Both the position numbers and the translations under genes were made by a program. Under the pieces are notes generated by a model. It was given only the letters and a program-made list of their open reading frames with translations. It did not search any database and was not told the DNA's origin. From assembly GCA_903813345.2 (NCBI GenBank), contig CAIIXF020000008.1, positions 12,119,278 through 12,183,277 on the forward strand: DNA of 64,000 bases, written 5' to 3'. Positions 10,641-21,939 of this stretch are shown here, piece after piece. Source of the stretch: Owenia fusiformis (Eukaryota > Annelida > Polychaeta > Sabellida > Oweniidae). Position 1 is the first letter of the stretch. The number at the start of each line of letters is the position of its first letter.

Positions 10641-11899
10641 TCAGGTATAAGGTTGTGAGTCTCTGAATGGAACAAGAGGGGCATCTATATGTCCAGTAGC
10701 TTCTAAATGTCTAGTTGCATTTGAAAGTCCAGTTGCACTTAACAGTCTAATTGCATCTAAATGCCCAGTTGCATCTAAATGTCTAGTTGTATTTGTGTGT
10801 CCGGTTTCACCAAACTGTCTTGTTGGATTTGAATGTTCAGTTGCATCTAAATGTCTAGTTGTATTTGTATGTCCAGTTTCACATAACTGTCTAGTTGGAT
10901 TTGAATGTCCAGTTGCATCTAAATGTCTAGTTGTATTTGTATGTCCAGTTTCACCTTTTAAATATCCAGTTGCATCTTTTAAATATGCATGTGCATCTAA
11001 ATGTCCAGCTGCATCTGAATTTCCAGCTGCATTTGAATGTCCAGCTGCATCAAAATGTCTAGCTGCATCTAAATGTCTAGCTGCATCTAAATGTTGAGAT
11101 GCCTCTGAAAGTCCAGTTACATCTAAATGTCTGGTTGTATCTAAACCTCCAGTTGTAGGCAGACTTTGTGGTTGGTAAGAGTGCACAAGTTGATTCACAG
11201 TGTCACAGGACAGAACACCAAACCCTTCCATGGGTTCAGTGATTGCTACTTGTGTTTTCATACTACACGTCTTTGTATGTCCACATAACGCAGCCAACTG
11301 TGTAAACTGTTTCCCGCATGATTTACACTCATAATCTTTAATACCACTATGAATTTTCTCATGCTGTTCTAGATTATATTTTCGTCCAAATCTTTCACCA
11401 CATGTTTGACATATAAAAGCCTTGTCATGTGACTTCATATGCCGTTGGAGAAATTCTTTCAAGGCATACGCGACTCCACATTGTGGACAAACGTATGGTT
11501 TTTCTGTAAAATGTGTACTCTCATGCCGCATCAATGTCCTTCTGGCATGAAATCCCTTTCCACATGTCATACATATATGATCTGATCTACATGATTCATG
11601 CACGTTTATCTGGTGTGTCCTTAACAATGCCTTCGTGTTAAACTTCTTCTGACATGTTAGGCATGCATGGCATTTGATTTGATTATGAGTTTTTATATGA
11701 TTCCTTAATCGCCAAAAAGTACTTGATTTCTGTGGACACTGGGGGCATTTAAGAGGCTTCACTACATCATGTTCTTCCCTCATATGCTTCAGGAAGGTAG
11801 AAAAACGCCCTATTGCTGGGAATGATTGCTCGCAGATGTCGCATCTATAGACCTTTATCCCATCTGTATTTACAGTAGCATTTGGATAGTCATTGTCAG
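10641..11899 (-). CDS. Terminal zinc-finger exon M1 (7 fingers plus repeat-rich tail)
   Basis: Acceptor CTTTCCAG with AG at 11901-11900, phase 1; stop at 10641. The leader (DNDYPNATVNTDGIKVYRC) is diverged. Finger 1 has three extra residues between its second Cys and first His. Fingers 2-3 (CPQC, CLTC) are unusual. Fingers 4-7 match M2 closely (HICMTCGKGF, YVCPQCGVAY, FICQTCGERFGRKYNLEQH, YECKSCGKQFTQLAALC), and the last is C2HC (CGHTKTC). After the fingers comes a tail of about 190 residues. Its last 150 or so are a degenerate six-residue repeat of the DATRHL / DATGHS kind (DNA about 10690-11150), part of it organised in 24-residue higher-order units. No other terminal exon has such a tail. 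Confidence 0.87.
10690..11150 (-). repeat. 18-bp / 72-bp coding minisatellite in exon M1
   Basis: On the plus strand the unit reads roughly CAGTTGCATCTAAATGTC and repeats every 18 bases with drift. Three longer 72-base units (TGHTNTTRHLDATGHSNPTR at protein level) stand out near 10760-10960. All repeats keep the frame open. The open frame on the opposite strand (10795-11097) is only a shadow of it. Confidence 0.85.
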
Positions 11900-12241
11900 C
11901 TGGAAAGCAGAGCCAAAAAATATGTTAGCACAAAAGTATTTTAGCATAAAAGGCTTTGAAAGTGATATGTTGATCTAAAATAAAGGTATAAAATTAGCTG
12001 TATTTAGTAGATTTGTACCATACCGCTTTCTATAAGTCAGGATTTTAGGAGACGTGTAACAACCAACATCAAGAAGTTGCATTCTCAAATGAGTCCATTC
12101 ACCATACATGCATATTGCATTTTCGGTTAATTTCATTTGATTATGATTCACAAATAGATTCTCAGCATCATTATCATCATCATCATCATAAATATTCCTC
12201 TTCCGTTCTATCAATCCTAACCTGTCATAAATTGTGTATAT

Positions 12242-13480
12242 TCAGAATGTCCACTCTAGGCTGCCAACTGTATACAATTGTTGACCTCTCCAGGGGTCAA
12301 CCGGCAAAATTGTATACCGAGACTGTAAACCGAGAAACTACTGTTGACAGAGACCGAAGGTCGAGGTCAACAGTAGTTTCAAGGTTTACAGTCGAGGTAT
12401 ATGATTTTGACGGTTGACCGAATGGAGAGGTCTACAATTCTTTTGTTAGCTCGAAAAACCTAATAATACACATATAGACAACAGTCATCAATCATGGCTT
12501 CATTTCACAATCTTTTCTCCGAACCACGCCAGCAATATTTTTTTAAGAAAATCTGAAGACAGTGGTAGCTAAACTCTCTGTTTTCGGCACATCACTGCGT
12601 ACTCACTGTTTTTTTTGTTTTTTTTATTTAAAATGAACGACAAAATATGAACATAATATTTACAGTGTACAATACATAATCAATTAGATGAGCACTTAAC
12701 TATTTTTCGACATTTTCAAAAAAATCAATCAGAATTAAAAATACTGTCAGCTAAAAAATATATGCTGGTAAATTAATGTTAATTTTACGTTTCTATTTGT
12801 ATTTTTGCTATTATTGTCGTCTAGCAAAGTCAAAATATCACTTTCATCAACGTTTACAAAATGTCCGTCTACCATGTTTTTTCTGTAAACATTATGACGT
12901 CATATTCCCCATAATTCACAAGTGTAGTACAGTAACATACGCGGTCAATAATATGATATCCCATGATGCACAGGTGGGGTACAGGCAAAAATGTTGACCG
13001 CTAATTGACCAATCAGATGCGAGTATTTACACTGAGGTACTAACGATACGAATTGTTCACCACATGTTTCGCTCTGATACTCTCTAATTTTACGATGGAT
13101 TTTTTCATGAATGTTCAAGATAATGTCTCATTGATGTACTTGTGCCACAATAATGACCGGTGAACTAACATACACTCTCATGTCCCTTGAGGTGTGAATT
13201 TTTTTCTACATGTTGTTTACATTTATGAGACTTCATGAACATTTGTCCTTTGAGTCTTCAAAGTCACCATATTTTGAATTTCTTCTGGCATATTTGGTAT
13301 TTATAATAATTTATCTGATGACGCATTTCTATATGAAGACAATATAGATATGTTGCGCTTTATCTAAAAAGACAACGAGTGCTTTCAGAGACTATTCTAT
13401 CTAGCCTCAGAAAATTCTGACATGTGTCACATCTATAGACTCGATCCCTGCTGCATTCCATGTAATATAGAGGTTATCAT
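12242..13480 (-). pseudogene. Decayed terminal zinc-finger exon split by a 768-bp insertion
   Basis: 12242-12282 matches the last-finger DNA of M1 and M2 (TGTCCAC...GGCTGCCAACTG). The match resumes at 13051 and runs collinearly through the HEKIH/NLEQH region to a leader-like end near 13480 (reverse strand ATAGATGTGACACATGTCAG). Frames are broken by many stops and shifts. The break is flanked by AATTGTT on both sides (12276-12282 and 13051-13057), as expected for an insertion with a 7-base target duplication. This is a dead type-A terminal exon. Confidence 0.7.
12283..13050. mobile_element. Insertion in the dead terminal exon, with fold-back left end
   Basis: 768 bases lie between the two AATTGTT copies. 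The first 160 bases form an imperfect palindrome (about 12274-12440; GACCTCTCCAGGGGTCAACC pairs with the complement of GGTTGACCGAATGGAGAGG). No coding frame is recognised and no superfamily is assigned. It could be two events, a fold-back element plus another piece. Confidence 0.55.
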
Positions 13481-13689
13481 TATTACCTACAACTCAAAGT
13501 GAAATAAAATTACAAAGAAATAATCTTGATGGTTGTAACAACTGAACTGGAGTTAAATGATGGAACTAATATCAATCCTAGAGGAAAGCCTTCTGAAACA
13601 ATTTTTATTGATTGGCACATATTTTATCTGTCATTTTGTATATAGGTTTTCACTAAGAGATGATAAAATGCAAGCAAGCAAGAAAAAAG

Positions 13690-13860
13690 ATGCCAAAGAA
13701 GCAAATGACTTTCACCAGTATGGATCCTTTCCGGTATAGATACTTCCATGAGATGAGCACACACATAACTTAGTGTGAATGCATATGTGTCAGCTTAAAA
13801 GAGTGATGAGGAAATCCTTTTGCACAGATGTCACAAATATATGATCCATCTTTTCTTTGA
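13690..13860 (-). pseudogene. Second decayed terminal exon fragment
   Basis: On the minus strand about 13838-13770 still encodes one perfect finger pattern (YICDICAKGFPHHSF...HMHSH), followed by a stop. Nearer 13705-13730 the DNA reads like the ERIHTGE linker of type-B exons. No splice acceptor or continuous frame remains. It is a short relic, called from these two matches only. Confidence 0.5.
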
Positions 13861-16800
13861 TCGACATATTCTACATTCTTTACACATGAACTCTTAGAAG
13901 TGTTTCTGGCATTCTAGGCTGGTAGTCTCACACTGATCGTAACAACAATTCTCCCATGCAAATGATGAACAAGAGTGTGGGAACCCCATTTTCATTTTGT
14001 AGAATATCTGAATGTGACTGTATAGTAAGTATATTTAAGCAATTTCAGCATTATGCTTTATCTTAAAATAATTTGCATACAGTAACTGTCTCAGCTACAT
14101 TGAAGTAAAGGTGGTATAACACTGCTTACAACTGTAGATGATATCATCGTCAATATAACTGAAAGGTGAAGAGGATGTCCTAAAATTTAAAGAATTCCTC
14201 AATTGTCATATTGCACAAGACTACTGGAATATGCTCCTTAGGAAACAATCAATCAATCCTAAAAAGGAAATCAACAATAATCAATACAATAAACATAAAT
14301 CTGTAGTCCGATTCATATATTCCGTCTTATTATATTCATCCAAGCAAATTTATCATTCTTCATTAGTTTCCATTTTCCCATTCCTCTCCTGACTATGTTA
14401 TCTTTGCTTGTAGTATATCATTCATTTCATTTAGTCGAGGGCTATCCAGTTTGATCTATTTGATACATTGCCAAGAATCTAAAAAGATAATCCTTCTTCA
14501 GCAATTCACACGTCGCAATATTCATTCTCCACATCTCCAATGTTCCTATGTTGACTCAGTGGTAAAAACATATTCACTTTGTCCCTTAGTGTTTCATGTA
14601 TGATCAAACTGCAAACTGGTGACATGACATACTGAGCGTGAAACCTACAAGTTCCTGTCTGATCACCCTTCTTTTTGGACTTGATTTGATTATTTCAATT
14701 AAAGGTTGTAACCTAGATTCAAAGATGATATTTCTCATTGCTTCAGCTTCTTTAGTTTTTTTTGCCGTCAGCTGTATCTTCATCTCTCCAAAGAAAAGTA
14801 ATGGAATGATTTTTACTCATCAAGTTCTTGCCAATTTCTTCAATGCTATATCTGCATCTCATATCAAAATCCACGATCTGAAACTATCCCAGATGTTACC
14901 TCTACTGATTAAAGGCCCAGGCTTGCACTTCGAAGTCCTAATCAATGCTAATAGGGTATAGAAAGGTATGGTATGTATTCCTAGATAACTGCCCCAATGA
15001 TGCTTCGGCCATGGGAAGGGCAGGTTTCGCAGATATCAGGGCCTAGCACATTACCACAGTATGGCATGATGAAATGCTAAATTGATGTACAGACTAGTAA
15101 AATAACCTACTTCTACATGCAATATTTATATTAAAAAATGTACTAGTATCTTCATTAAATATATTTTTACATTCTATGTTAACTTCACTATAAGTTTACC
15201 ACTGTGTAAACAGAGCTGGATGGATACTGTATGAATGTCATTTTAAATATTGTGATCGAACAGTAAACCATATTGCCACCTCTGAACACACAGTGGTGAA
15301 AGAGATTATATAAAGATAAGAAAATTAAAATTAAAATGTACATCAACTCATGAGATTTTCTAACATGAGAATCGGAAGGTTCTTTCCCATTGCAATCCCA
15401 CTTCCCATTTTTTCAGCAATATTTTTACCAGACATGATTTTGACATTCAATGAATGCTTACTTGGGCATATTATAAAATGGCTATGGAAAAGAATACATG
15501 TATATTAATTTGCACTACACCCTAAATATTTTCTGATAAGAGCTCCGTTTCTCCCCAAAAATTTTCTCAAAGATATCATAATCATTTGCTCTCATCTTCA
15601 ATGGGATGTTTTACAATGATTAGAAAACTCAACTTGCTACCACACTTCATAAATCAACTTGTTTCATTCACAACATAAATAGCTCAATCAGAATAGCAAC
15701 AAAAGCAGCAGCACAGATTCAAAGTATGCATCAGTGACAAAACCAAAGTTCAGTTAAGAGATCTGGTTTATATTTAAAATTATTGTAAATTAATTAGATT
15801 TGAACATTAAGTTTGTTTATTTATTTCAAAATCACACAAGGAAATTGTATACAGTTAATGTTCAACTTAACAAATGTTTTTTTCCGATGGGGAAAAAATA
15901 TGTAACAATTCTGTGTAATCTAGCCAAACCAGTTAATACAGATGAGACCTGGCTGTGCATTTAAAGGTACAAAATATCATATGATAGGAGAGACAAAAAC
16001 TGGCACTTATACACTGATAAGGCACTTCATAATTGCTCAATGGGAGGAGGTATTGGAAATCTAGACTCATCAAAAATTTCTCAATAAATTTTACAATATG
16101 AATAAAATAATAAAAGCCATTTCATTCATGTATTGAATTATTGGGGTCTCCCTGTCTCTGGTGTATCACTGGTAGTAATGTAAAAATGGCATCTTTTTCT
16201 AAATAATGGCATCTTTTTCTTATTTATATTCTCAGAAGAAGAAACTCATTGTTGATGTACCTTTTAATCCTGGTTGAAAGAGCTGGTTAAACATATGAAT
16301 TTAATCCAATGACATATTGATTCTGTTTTCATTAACTTAACATTTCCTGCTTAGTGAAGTCATAACAATATTATATGCTGTTAATGTCTATGTTTTTGAT
16401 GTATGTTTGATGTTATTCATGATTTGTTTGTTTTGTATGTTTGTAAGGTCATGTTTCAATGAATACTGATTATTTAACTGTTGTCATATTCATTTGCATT
16501 ATTTAGGAATAAGCCTGTGTGGGATTTAGTTAATTGTGAAGTTCTAGTTATAAACCTGCTCCAAAAATGTTTGTAGGGACTTTGTAGATTTATAGTTGTA
16601 GATGTGTTACTAAAATACATGTGGGGACTAGGGACTTGGTTAAATGTGGAATTCTAGTTAATATAACCATGTTCAAACTAAAATGAGTGCAGAGATTTGT
16701 TTAATGCAAACTTTTTCCACAAATGTATAAGAGGACTTGGTAAGTATAAGAGGACTTGGTAAGGTTAGTGTTGGAACATGATTTTCTAGTTAGAAATTGT

Positions 16801-17024
16801 TTATCTCGTTCTAGTCTCTATTAAATAGATTATAAGGTAGATGTATGCCTTACTATACATAAACATGTCATGCTCTGTTGGCTCTAATGTAACATTATTG
16901 TGTGCTGTGTTGTAATGTAATAATGATTGAGTTGAACTGAGCTGTTGTTTTGTTGAATGTTGGTATGACAATTTTCCTTGTTCACCAGCTCTTTCTAACC
17001 AGTAAGAAAGAAATTCATAATTAC
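13861..17024. other. Long intron segment between two-finger exon 4 and the terminal exons (minus locus)
   Basis: Mostly AT-rich DNA without a recognised gene. The 107-codon frame at 14638-14961 shows no domain. About 16190-16225 has a short ATGGCATCTTTTTCT duplication, and 16495-16800 has degenerate tandem copies of a GGGACTTGGTTAA...TTCTAGTTA unit. This 5 kb intron precedes all terminal-exon choices. Confidence 0.45.
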
Positions 17025-17180
17025 CTTCGTGTTGTATTTTATGATGTGCTACATCGCCGAGACTTTTACAGGCTGTGCCACATATGTCACAAGCAAACAT
17101 GCCATGTTTCTCCTCTTTGTGCTTTCCTAGCAGGAGTCGTGTTCCAAACCGATCATTGCACAGCTTACACTTGTGGGCAC
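17025..17180 (-). CDS. Shared exon 4, two C2H2 fingers (minus locus)
   Basis: 156 bases, exactly the length of its plus-strand counterpart. Acceptor AG at 17182-17181, donor GT at 17024-17023, phase 1 on both sides. It encodes two fingers, CKLCNDRFGTRLLLGKHKEE... and CDICGTACKSLGDVAHHKIQH, ending at the HEG splice junction. Fingers of this shared block are unlike those of the terminal exons (weak linkers, Ala or Cys where Phe is usual), so they may do more than bind DNA. Its donor leads to the choice of terminal exon. If it is not spliced, the frame stays open for about 75 further codons (to 16801), a possible intron-retained isoform. Confidence 0.85.
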
Positions 17181-17702
17181 CTTTAATTGTAAAAAATGGA
17201 TAATTAATTCATAAATTCTCAGTTCAGCTTAAATCTTATTGATTTAGAAAAAATAGCATGAATATAACACATACTGCACATATCCACAAAATTATTTTAA
17301 AGAAAACAGGCAACTTCTCAGTCATAAAAGAAGGTTAGTTATACAGGTCAAAGAAACAAAAGGACATTGGACATAACTTTCCTCTGCATAATGGATTTAG
17401 ATTAAAGGCCCCCTCAAATATGAATGAAAAGCCCCAATGTCAACTTGTGTGTACTGATGAATAGGGCTAAGTAAAAAATTTTCACGTTTAAATAGTTGTA
17501 CATCGCTGCGTTGTTTGGGTGTTCGTATGCAAAAGTATTCCTTCAGAAATCTTCGCAACGCATTGGCAAGGATGTGCATATTTCCAAAGCTGCGTTTAGT
17601 GGATTTATTCATATGTGAGGAGGGATTAATTCTTTAAAAGGTCCACTTTGTTGCGCTTTTTGTATGTATTGCATCAATATTTTCTAAAATATTTTTGCTT
17701 AC

Positions 17703-17903
17703 CTTTATGTGTCACAACATGATTTTCCAGATCTTCTTGAGTCTTGAATCTAGCAGAGTTACACACAGAGCATGTAAAACAACCATGTTCCTCCTCAACA
17801 TGGACATTCATTTCCTCCTGTGTTGCAGATCTCTTAGCACAACCTTTGTGCCGGCATTTCAAATGCTTTTTTGCGATAAGGCCTTCAGATTCAACTCTGT
17901 CTT
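17703..17903 (-). CDS. Shared exon 3, two C2H2 fingers (minus locus)
   Basis: 201 bases, the same length as the plus-strand counterpart. Acceptor AG at 17905-17904, donor GTAAGC at 17702 downward, phase 1 on both sides. Two fingers are visible. The first has a wider Cys spacing (CRHKGCAKRSATQEEMNVHVEEEH, C-x4-C), and the second is CSVCNSARFKTQEDLENHVVTH. The same pair occurs in the plus locus with about 60 to 70 percent identity by eye. Internal exon, no start or stop. Confidence 0.87.
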
Positions 17904-18148
17904 CTGAAAAAGAAAACAGCAGAGGATTTGAAATTGATCTACTTAATGGTAAAAAATGACTCTCATCAAAAATTAATGAAATTACCAATAAAAGCCAGTT
18001 CGGTCTGAGAAGTTCATCTCCATTTCTTAATTCACAATAGACAGCTGATTTCTTAAATGGACAAATGCTAAGTATGACCTTTAGGAACTAATTTTAAAGT
18101 ACATAACATTGGTTCCTGATTACAATATAAACTCAGGATGTTACTCAC

Positions 18149-18319
18149 GGTCATGAAGTGCTGTATGTTCGTCGAGGAGTTCCTGGGAATTGAAGGATTG
18201 TGTCTTACATTTGCTACAACAAAATCGCTGATGCTGTACCTTCTTGTGTTCTATGAGATCTGGTCTTGATGTGAATACTTCCTTGCAGTAAGTGCAAATA
18301 AACTTCCTTTTCTTCTTTT
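18149..18319 (-). CDS. Shared exon 2, two C2H2 fingers (minus locus)
   Basis: 171 bases (57 codons; two more than its counterpart). Acceptor TTTTTTCAG with AG at 18321-18320, donor GTGAGT starting at 18148, phase 1 on both sides. Lys-rich start (KKKRKF), then fingers CTYCKEVFTSRPDLIEHKKV and CSKCKTQSFNSQELLDEH. It follows the BTB exon after a short intron of about 300 bases. Confidence 0.87.
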
Positions 18320-18626
18320 CTGAAAAAATACAATACATTCTTCATCTATTTTTATTAAATGAGAAGTGTTTCGAGTATGAATAGCAAGGCATTAAAATGC
18401 AAAATGTCACCACCTGCCAATTGTTACAGACACTGAATGCCAACAACCAGGATGCCAGTAGGTAGGTACCAGTCTCACCACCAGGTGGCTTATTCGAGAC
18501 AGATCACATGGCAGGGTACAGAAAGTTCCCTTAAACTTGAAAAATCATTCAAAATACAGAAACAATTTTTTGAATTATACTATTTCTACTCTCTATTATT
18601 TCTGTGTTTTAAAATTGTGAACATAC

Positions 18627-19737
18627 TTTTGGATTTCTGTTCCCTTTCTTCATCTTCCTCCGACACTGTGGATTTATTGATAATATATTTATTTTCAGTT
18701 ACTCTAGTGTTCACTTTCTGCACCTCATTTCTAAGCTTAACTTTTCCAGTTATTCTCTTTGTACCATCCCATACTTCACCATCTTCTTCATCATTCTCCT
18801 GCTCTTCCTGCTCAATGTATTCATCTGTATCTTCATTATAATCCACGTCATCATGTATGTCATGGTCGGGGTCACCACTGTCTTCAAATGTCTCAACTTT
18901 CTGTTTTTTCTTTGGAGTTTTCTTACTCGTTACTTTTTTCTTAGATGATGTCTGACCTGGTGTCCAATCCTCATCATCGTTTGTTTTTCGCTTTTTGCGT
19001 TTGGATACTGGTGGGGTCTTAACTGGAGAATCTGGTTGTTCTATTGTTTCATTGTCCCCTTCAAATCCTGTTAATGGTATTAAATAGTCATCATACATTT
19101 CATTGTTTGTGTAGGTTGTATCACTGGGTTCCTGTTTTATGTTATGAGTATGTGGTTCACTTAGTTCAGGATCAGGATCAGGATCGGGATTTATATATGC
19201 ATTATCTGTTGCAATATCATCTCTTGGCATACCAGAATCCACTAAAGATGAATCAATTGCAGATAACAGTTCAGGAATGTTAAGTTTAACTGCGAGACGA
19301 GAACATTTCATAGCATCCTCATTGGTTAAAGTCACATCTTTGCCGTACATATAATCCAGCGCATAGTTAATAATGCTGGGTGTGAACTTCAAAGTGTCAT
19401 CTACTTGACCAGATAAATCAACAGTCGTGGACAGAGTCTGTGAATGGTTTATATTGTCAGAATCGGATGAGCAAACCAGTGCAACGTATGAGCTATATTC
19501 ACAGACGATTGCTCTATGAGCCCACACAGTGCTTCCATCTGATAATTTAAACTCTAAGTCTTGATATAATCCCTTTTCCCGCACACTCCCAAGTTTATTT
19601 CTGAGATGTTTATTTTGAAGTTTAAGCCTCTCGTTAGATGTTGCCTGAGCCACTGTATCAGATGTTTCGGACTTCATAGTATCTAATTTTGCTAGTAGTT
19701 CCAATGACTCCGATGCTGACTTCTCCAACGTTTCCAT
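18627..19737 (-). CDS. BTB/POZ exon of the minus-strand zinc-finger locus
   Basis: 370 codons plus one base, ending at donor A|GTATGT (18626 downward), phase 1. The start ATG at 19737 is in good context (CACCATGG) and lies 10 bases after an acceptor (AG at 19749-19748), so the 5' UTR is spliced. Residues about 1-50 look helical. Residues about 55-165 are the BTB fold (YQDLEFKLSDGSTVWAHRAI, then LKFTPSIINYALDYMYGKDV, then KLNIPELLSAI). Then come a D-P-D-P repeat, a sumoylation-type motif IKQE (200-203), a basic NLS-like KRKKRK, the D-W-T-P-G-Q motif, KKTPKKKQK and a long acidic stretch. BTB domains mediate dimerisation and co-repressor binding. The paralogous exon is at 26578-27541. Confidence 0.92.
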
Positions 19738-19747
19738 GGTGCTATTT

Positions 19748-21648
19748 CTGAAATTAAAGATAATAGGAACAGGTCAAGTTAGATGTGACTACAGTGCCCA
19801 AAACCAAGGCAAGCAAATGATATTTATAAATGCAAATTTAAAAGGGAGGCCATCTATGTTATTGAATCTCTACAGCTTTATTTGCAATCTCCCAGCACTA
19901 AATCAAGAGGATGGTGCAACTGCACTCAATAAACAAAGAATTTTCAAATTTTATATTTACGTCAGAAAAACCCCTCTCTTAGTGAACATCTTTGGTGTAT
20001 CAAAAAGTGTTCCATTTGGGAGGTGTGCCACTTAGAGAGGTTATTTAACATTAAGACAGTTAGTCTTGAGACTCTGAAAAGAGGTGTTCAACTTAAACGT
20101 CCTTTCAAAGCCAAAAAAGTTGTGGTTGTCCTCAAGAGATACATATACACTTCAATCTTTAAATTGGCCAGCATTTCAAAATGTCTACCATGAACTTTGG
20201 AAATTATTTCTGAGTACATTACGAGCATTACTGAAATGAGGTAATCTCCAGTTTCTTCAAGTCACTAAGGTTATTCATTGAAAAAATTCAACACATATTG
20301 CCATTTATATTCATATATATATATTATCGGTACTGGCGGTAGACTCAATACTTTGTGTGTCACATGACCCAGTTCAATCAAAAAAGTGGGTCAAACTTGG
20401 AAAATGTGGGTCAAATTGAATTATGATAATTATGCTCATTTTGGATAAATCTAGAGTACAAAAATAAATGTGCTGTAATGAGACTTCATGTCATGTCAAA
20501 CTGGAATGCTGCATATCCAGGCAACCTCATTTTGTACCAGACACATTGTTTTTATGATGCAAGTGACTTTTGCCATGATTTAAGTGTCGCAATAATGAAA
20601 CATTTGTCTTGTATTGTGGTAATTCCCCGGAAATAGCCTTAGTCTCTCTGTAGATAAAAGTGCGTCAATGAAATGCATTAATGCAATGAGTTGACAATTC
20701 TGCGTCAGACTTGATTAAATATGCATAAAAATGGTAGACAATGGCGTTAATGCCAGCTCTGTATTATATACATGTATACTCGAAGTGCTATTTACAGTAG
20801 TGACACTTAAATATACCCCAAAGTGCTATTTACAACTGTAGTGAAACTACGGTATGTTGATAGTAGATGTAACCTCATTCAGTCGTCCATAGGTTATTTA
20901 CTCAAACTAAACAAGTAGAAATAGAAAGATGAAGATCTCAGCTATGAATAAAGTGCAAAATCTGTCATGGGGAAGCAGGTACCATTTTGTATAAGGAACG
21001 TTTTGAAAGGTGGTCATATTTTTTTGAAATTTTCCAAGTAAGTGATGCATTTCTGAATTATTCTTTGAGCCTATGAGATCCTACTACAAAATGATCTGGC
21101 CAACATCTGTGATTCTACTGAAGGCATTGTAGATCAGAATGAGATGGTCTCGGCAAAGGAAAACTCAGTCTGTAGGATTGTTTTTACAAAAGAAATGAAA
21201 TTTGACTTGTTTGACAGAGTTTATCAATTTCACCTCATGGGTCAAAGGGCCTATCGCATACTGGTAGGTAGTAAACATGTGGTGAAAATATCATTCAAAT
21301 TTATTCTTTTTCCAGAGCCATTGTGGTTGAAGAAATTGCACTTTGCAGGCATAAGGAGCAGGAACTTGGAGATCAGAGTGAGTCAACAAATAGGATCCTG
21401 CATTTCTCGTTTTGGTTTTGTTCTTATATTATACTGACATAGTCTACCGATGGACATAGAGATCTGGCTTGGGCTAAGTCATCATAAAAGGTTCAGACAC
21501 AACTTGACCTAGATTTAAAAAATTCAACATGGCGGAGACAAAAGAATTAAATCTACTGCACTGAAATTGAACAATAATTAGACAGTGCTACACACATTTC
21601 TTTGGTCAATATATAACTCCCGATATGAAGGATTATTACAGCTTTTAC
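19748..21648. other. Intron 1 of the minus locus (5' UTR intron)
   Basis: 1.9 kb between the candidate non-coding exon and the BTB exon. AT-rich, with a GTGTTCAACTTAAAC-type dispersed repeat near 20060-20110. An AACATGGCGG string just upstream of 21540 looks like a YY1-type site or start context, but the frame that follows stops after 11 codons. No gene was recognised; the 97-codon frame at 21144-21437 is unsupported. Confidence 0.45.
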
Positions 21649-21760
21649 CTTTTCTGGATTATTGGAATAAAATCCGAGTAAATTGTCTTAAAAACTGCAA
21701 ATTGTAACACGCCTTCGTGGCCGTCATTTTCCTTGTAGGGTCGTTTCTGATTGGTCGAAA
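21649..21760 (-). promoter_or_regulatory. Promoter and candidate non-coding exon 1 of the minus locus
   Basis: Reverse-strand CCAAT at 21754-21750 lies in a 13-base string (TTTCGACCAATCA) found identically in the plus promoter at 24726-24738. Downstream, a GACAATTTACTCGGA stretch resembles the GTCAATTTACTGAGCGGA of the plus side, and a donor AAAAG|GTAAAA ends the candidate exon at 21649. A 22-codon upstream ORF (21727-21659) sits in the leader. The transcription start cannot be placed. Confidence 0.5.
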
Positions 21761-21939
21761 CAGAATTCGCTCTATCGAAAACAAATTGTCATATAAAGGA
21801 TGCTGGTCTATAAGGACCCTAAACTTGAAATTACTTTTTACCATTTCCTCTATTTCCCAAAAGAATGAGATTTATTGAAATAACCTCCCATATCTACAAA
21901 AAGCAAAGGGCCCTAGAGAGCCCATACAGAGATCACTGT

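Larger units (their letters stand above)
1..21760 (-). other. Minus-strand BTB-C2H2 locus with seven candidate alternative terminal exons
   Basis: Gene-level entry. Reading leftward it has a CCAAT-containing promoter and candidate non-coding exon (donor at 21648/21647), a BTB exon, three two-finger exons, and seven large terminal exons M1 (10641-11899), M2 (8712-9823), M3 (5930-6822), M4 (4510-5324), M5 (2539-3185), M6 (1008-1642) and M7 (1-445, cut by the window). All donors and acceptors checked are phase 1, so any terminal exon keeps frame with the shared part. M1 to M6 end in stop codons with no onward donor needed, which implies mutually exclusive use. The shared part codes for about 546 residues and the terminal exons add about 210 to 420. 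The product is probably a family of nuclear transcription factors that dimerise through BTB. Inference: cis-alternative splicing coupled to alternative polyadenylation, as known for lola. Confidence 0.8.

Noticed and set aside
10795-11097. Plus-strand 100-codon frame (CPVSPNCLVGFEC repeats)
   Set aside because: Antisense shadow of the M1 coding minisatellite.
14638-14961. Plus-strand 107-codon frame with hydrophobic start
   Set aside because: No recognisable domain, no splice support, lies in a long intron. A faint resemblance of the reverse strand to the DNAJC17 post-J-domain region was considered but is too weak to call.
21525-21575. AACATGGCGGAGAC start-like context on the plus strand
   Set aside because: The frame ends after 11 codons without a donor; at most a YY1-like motif.
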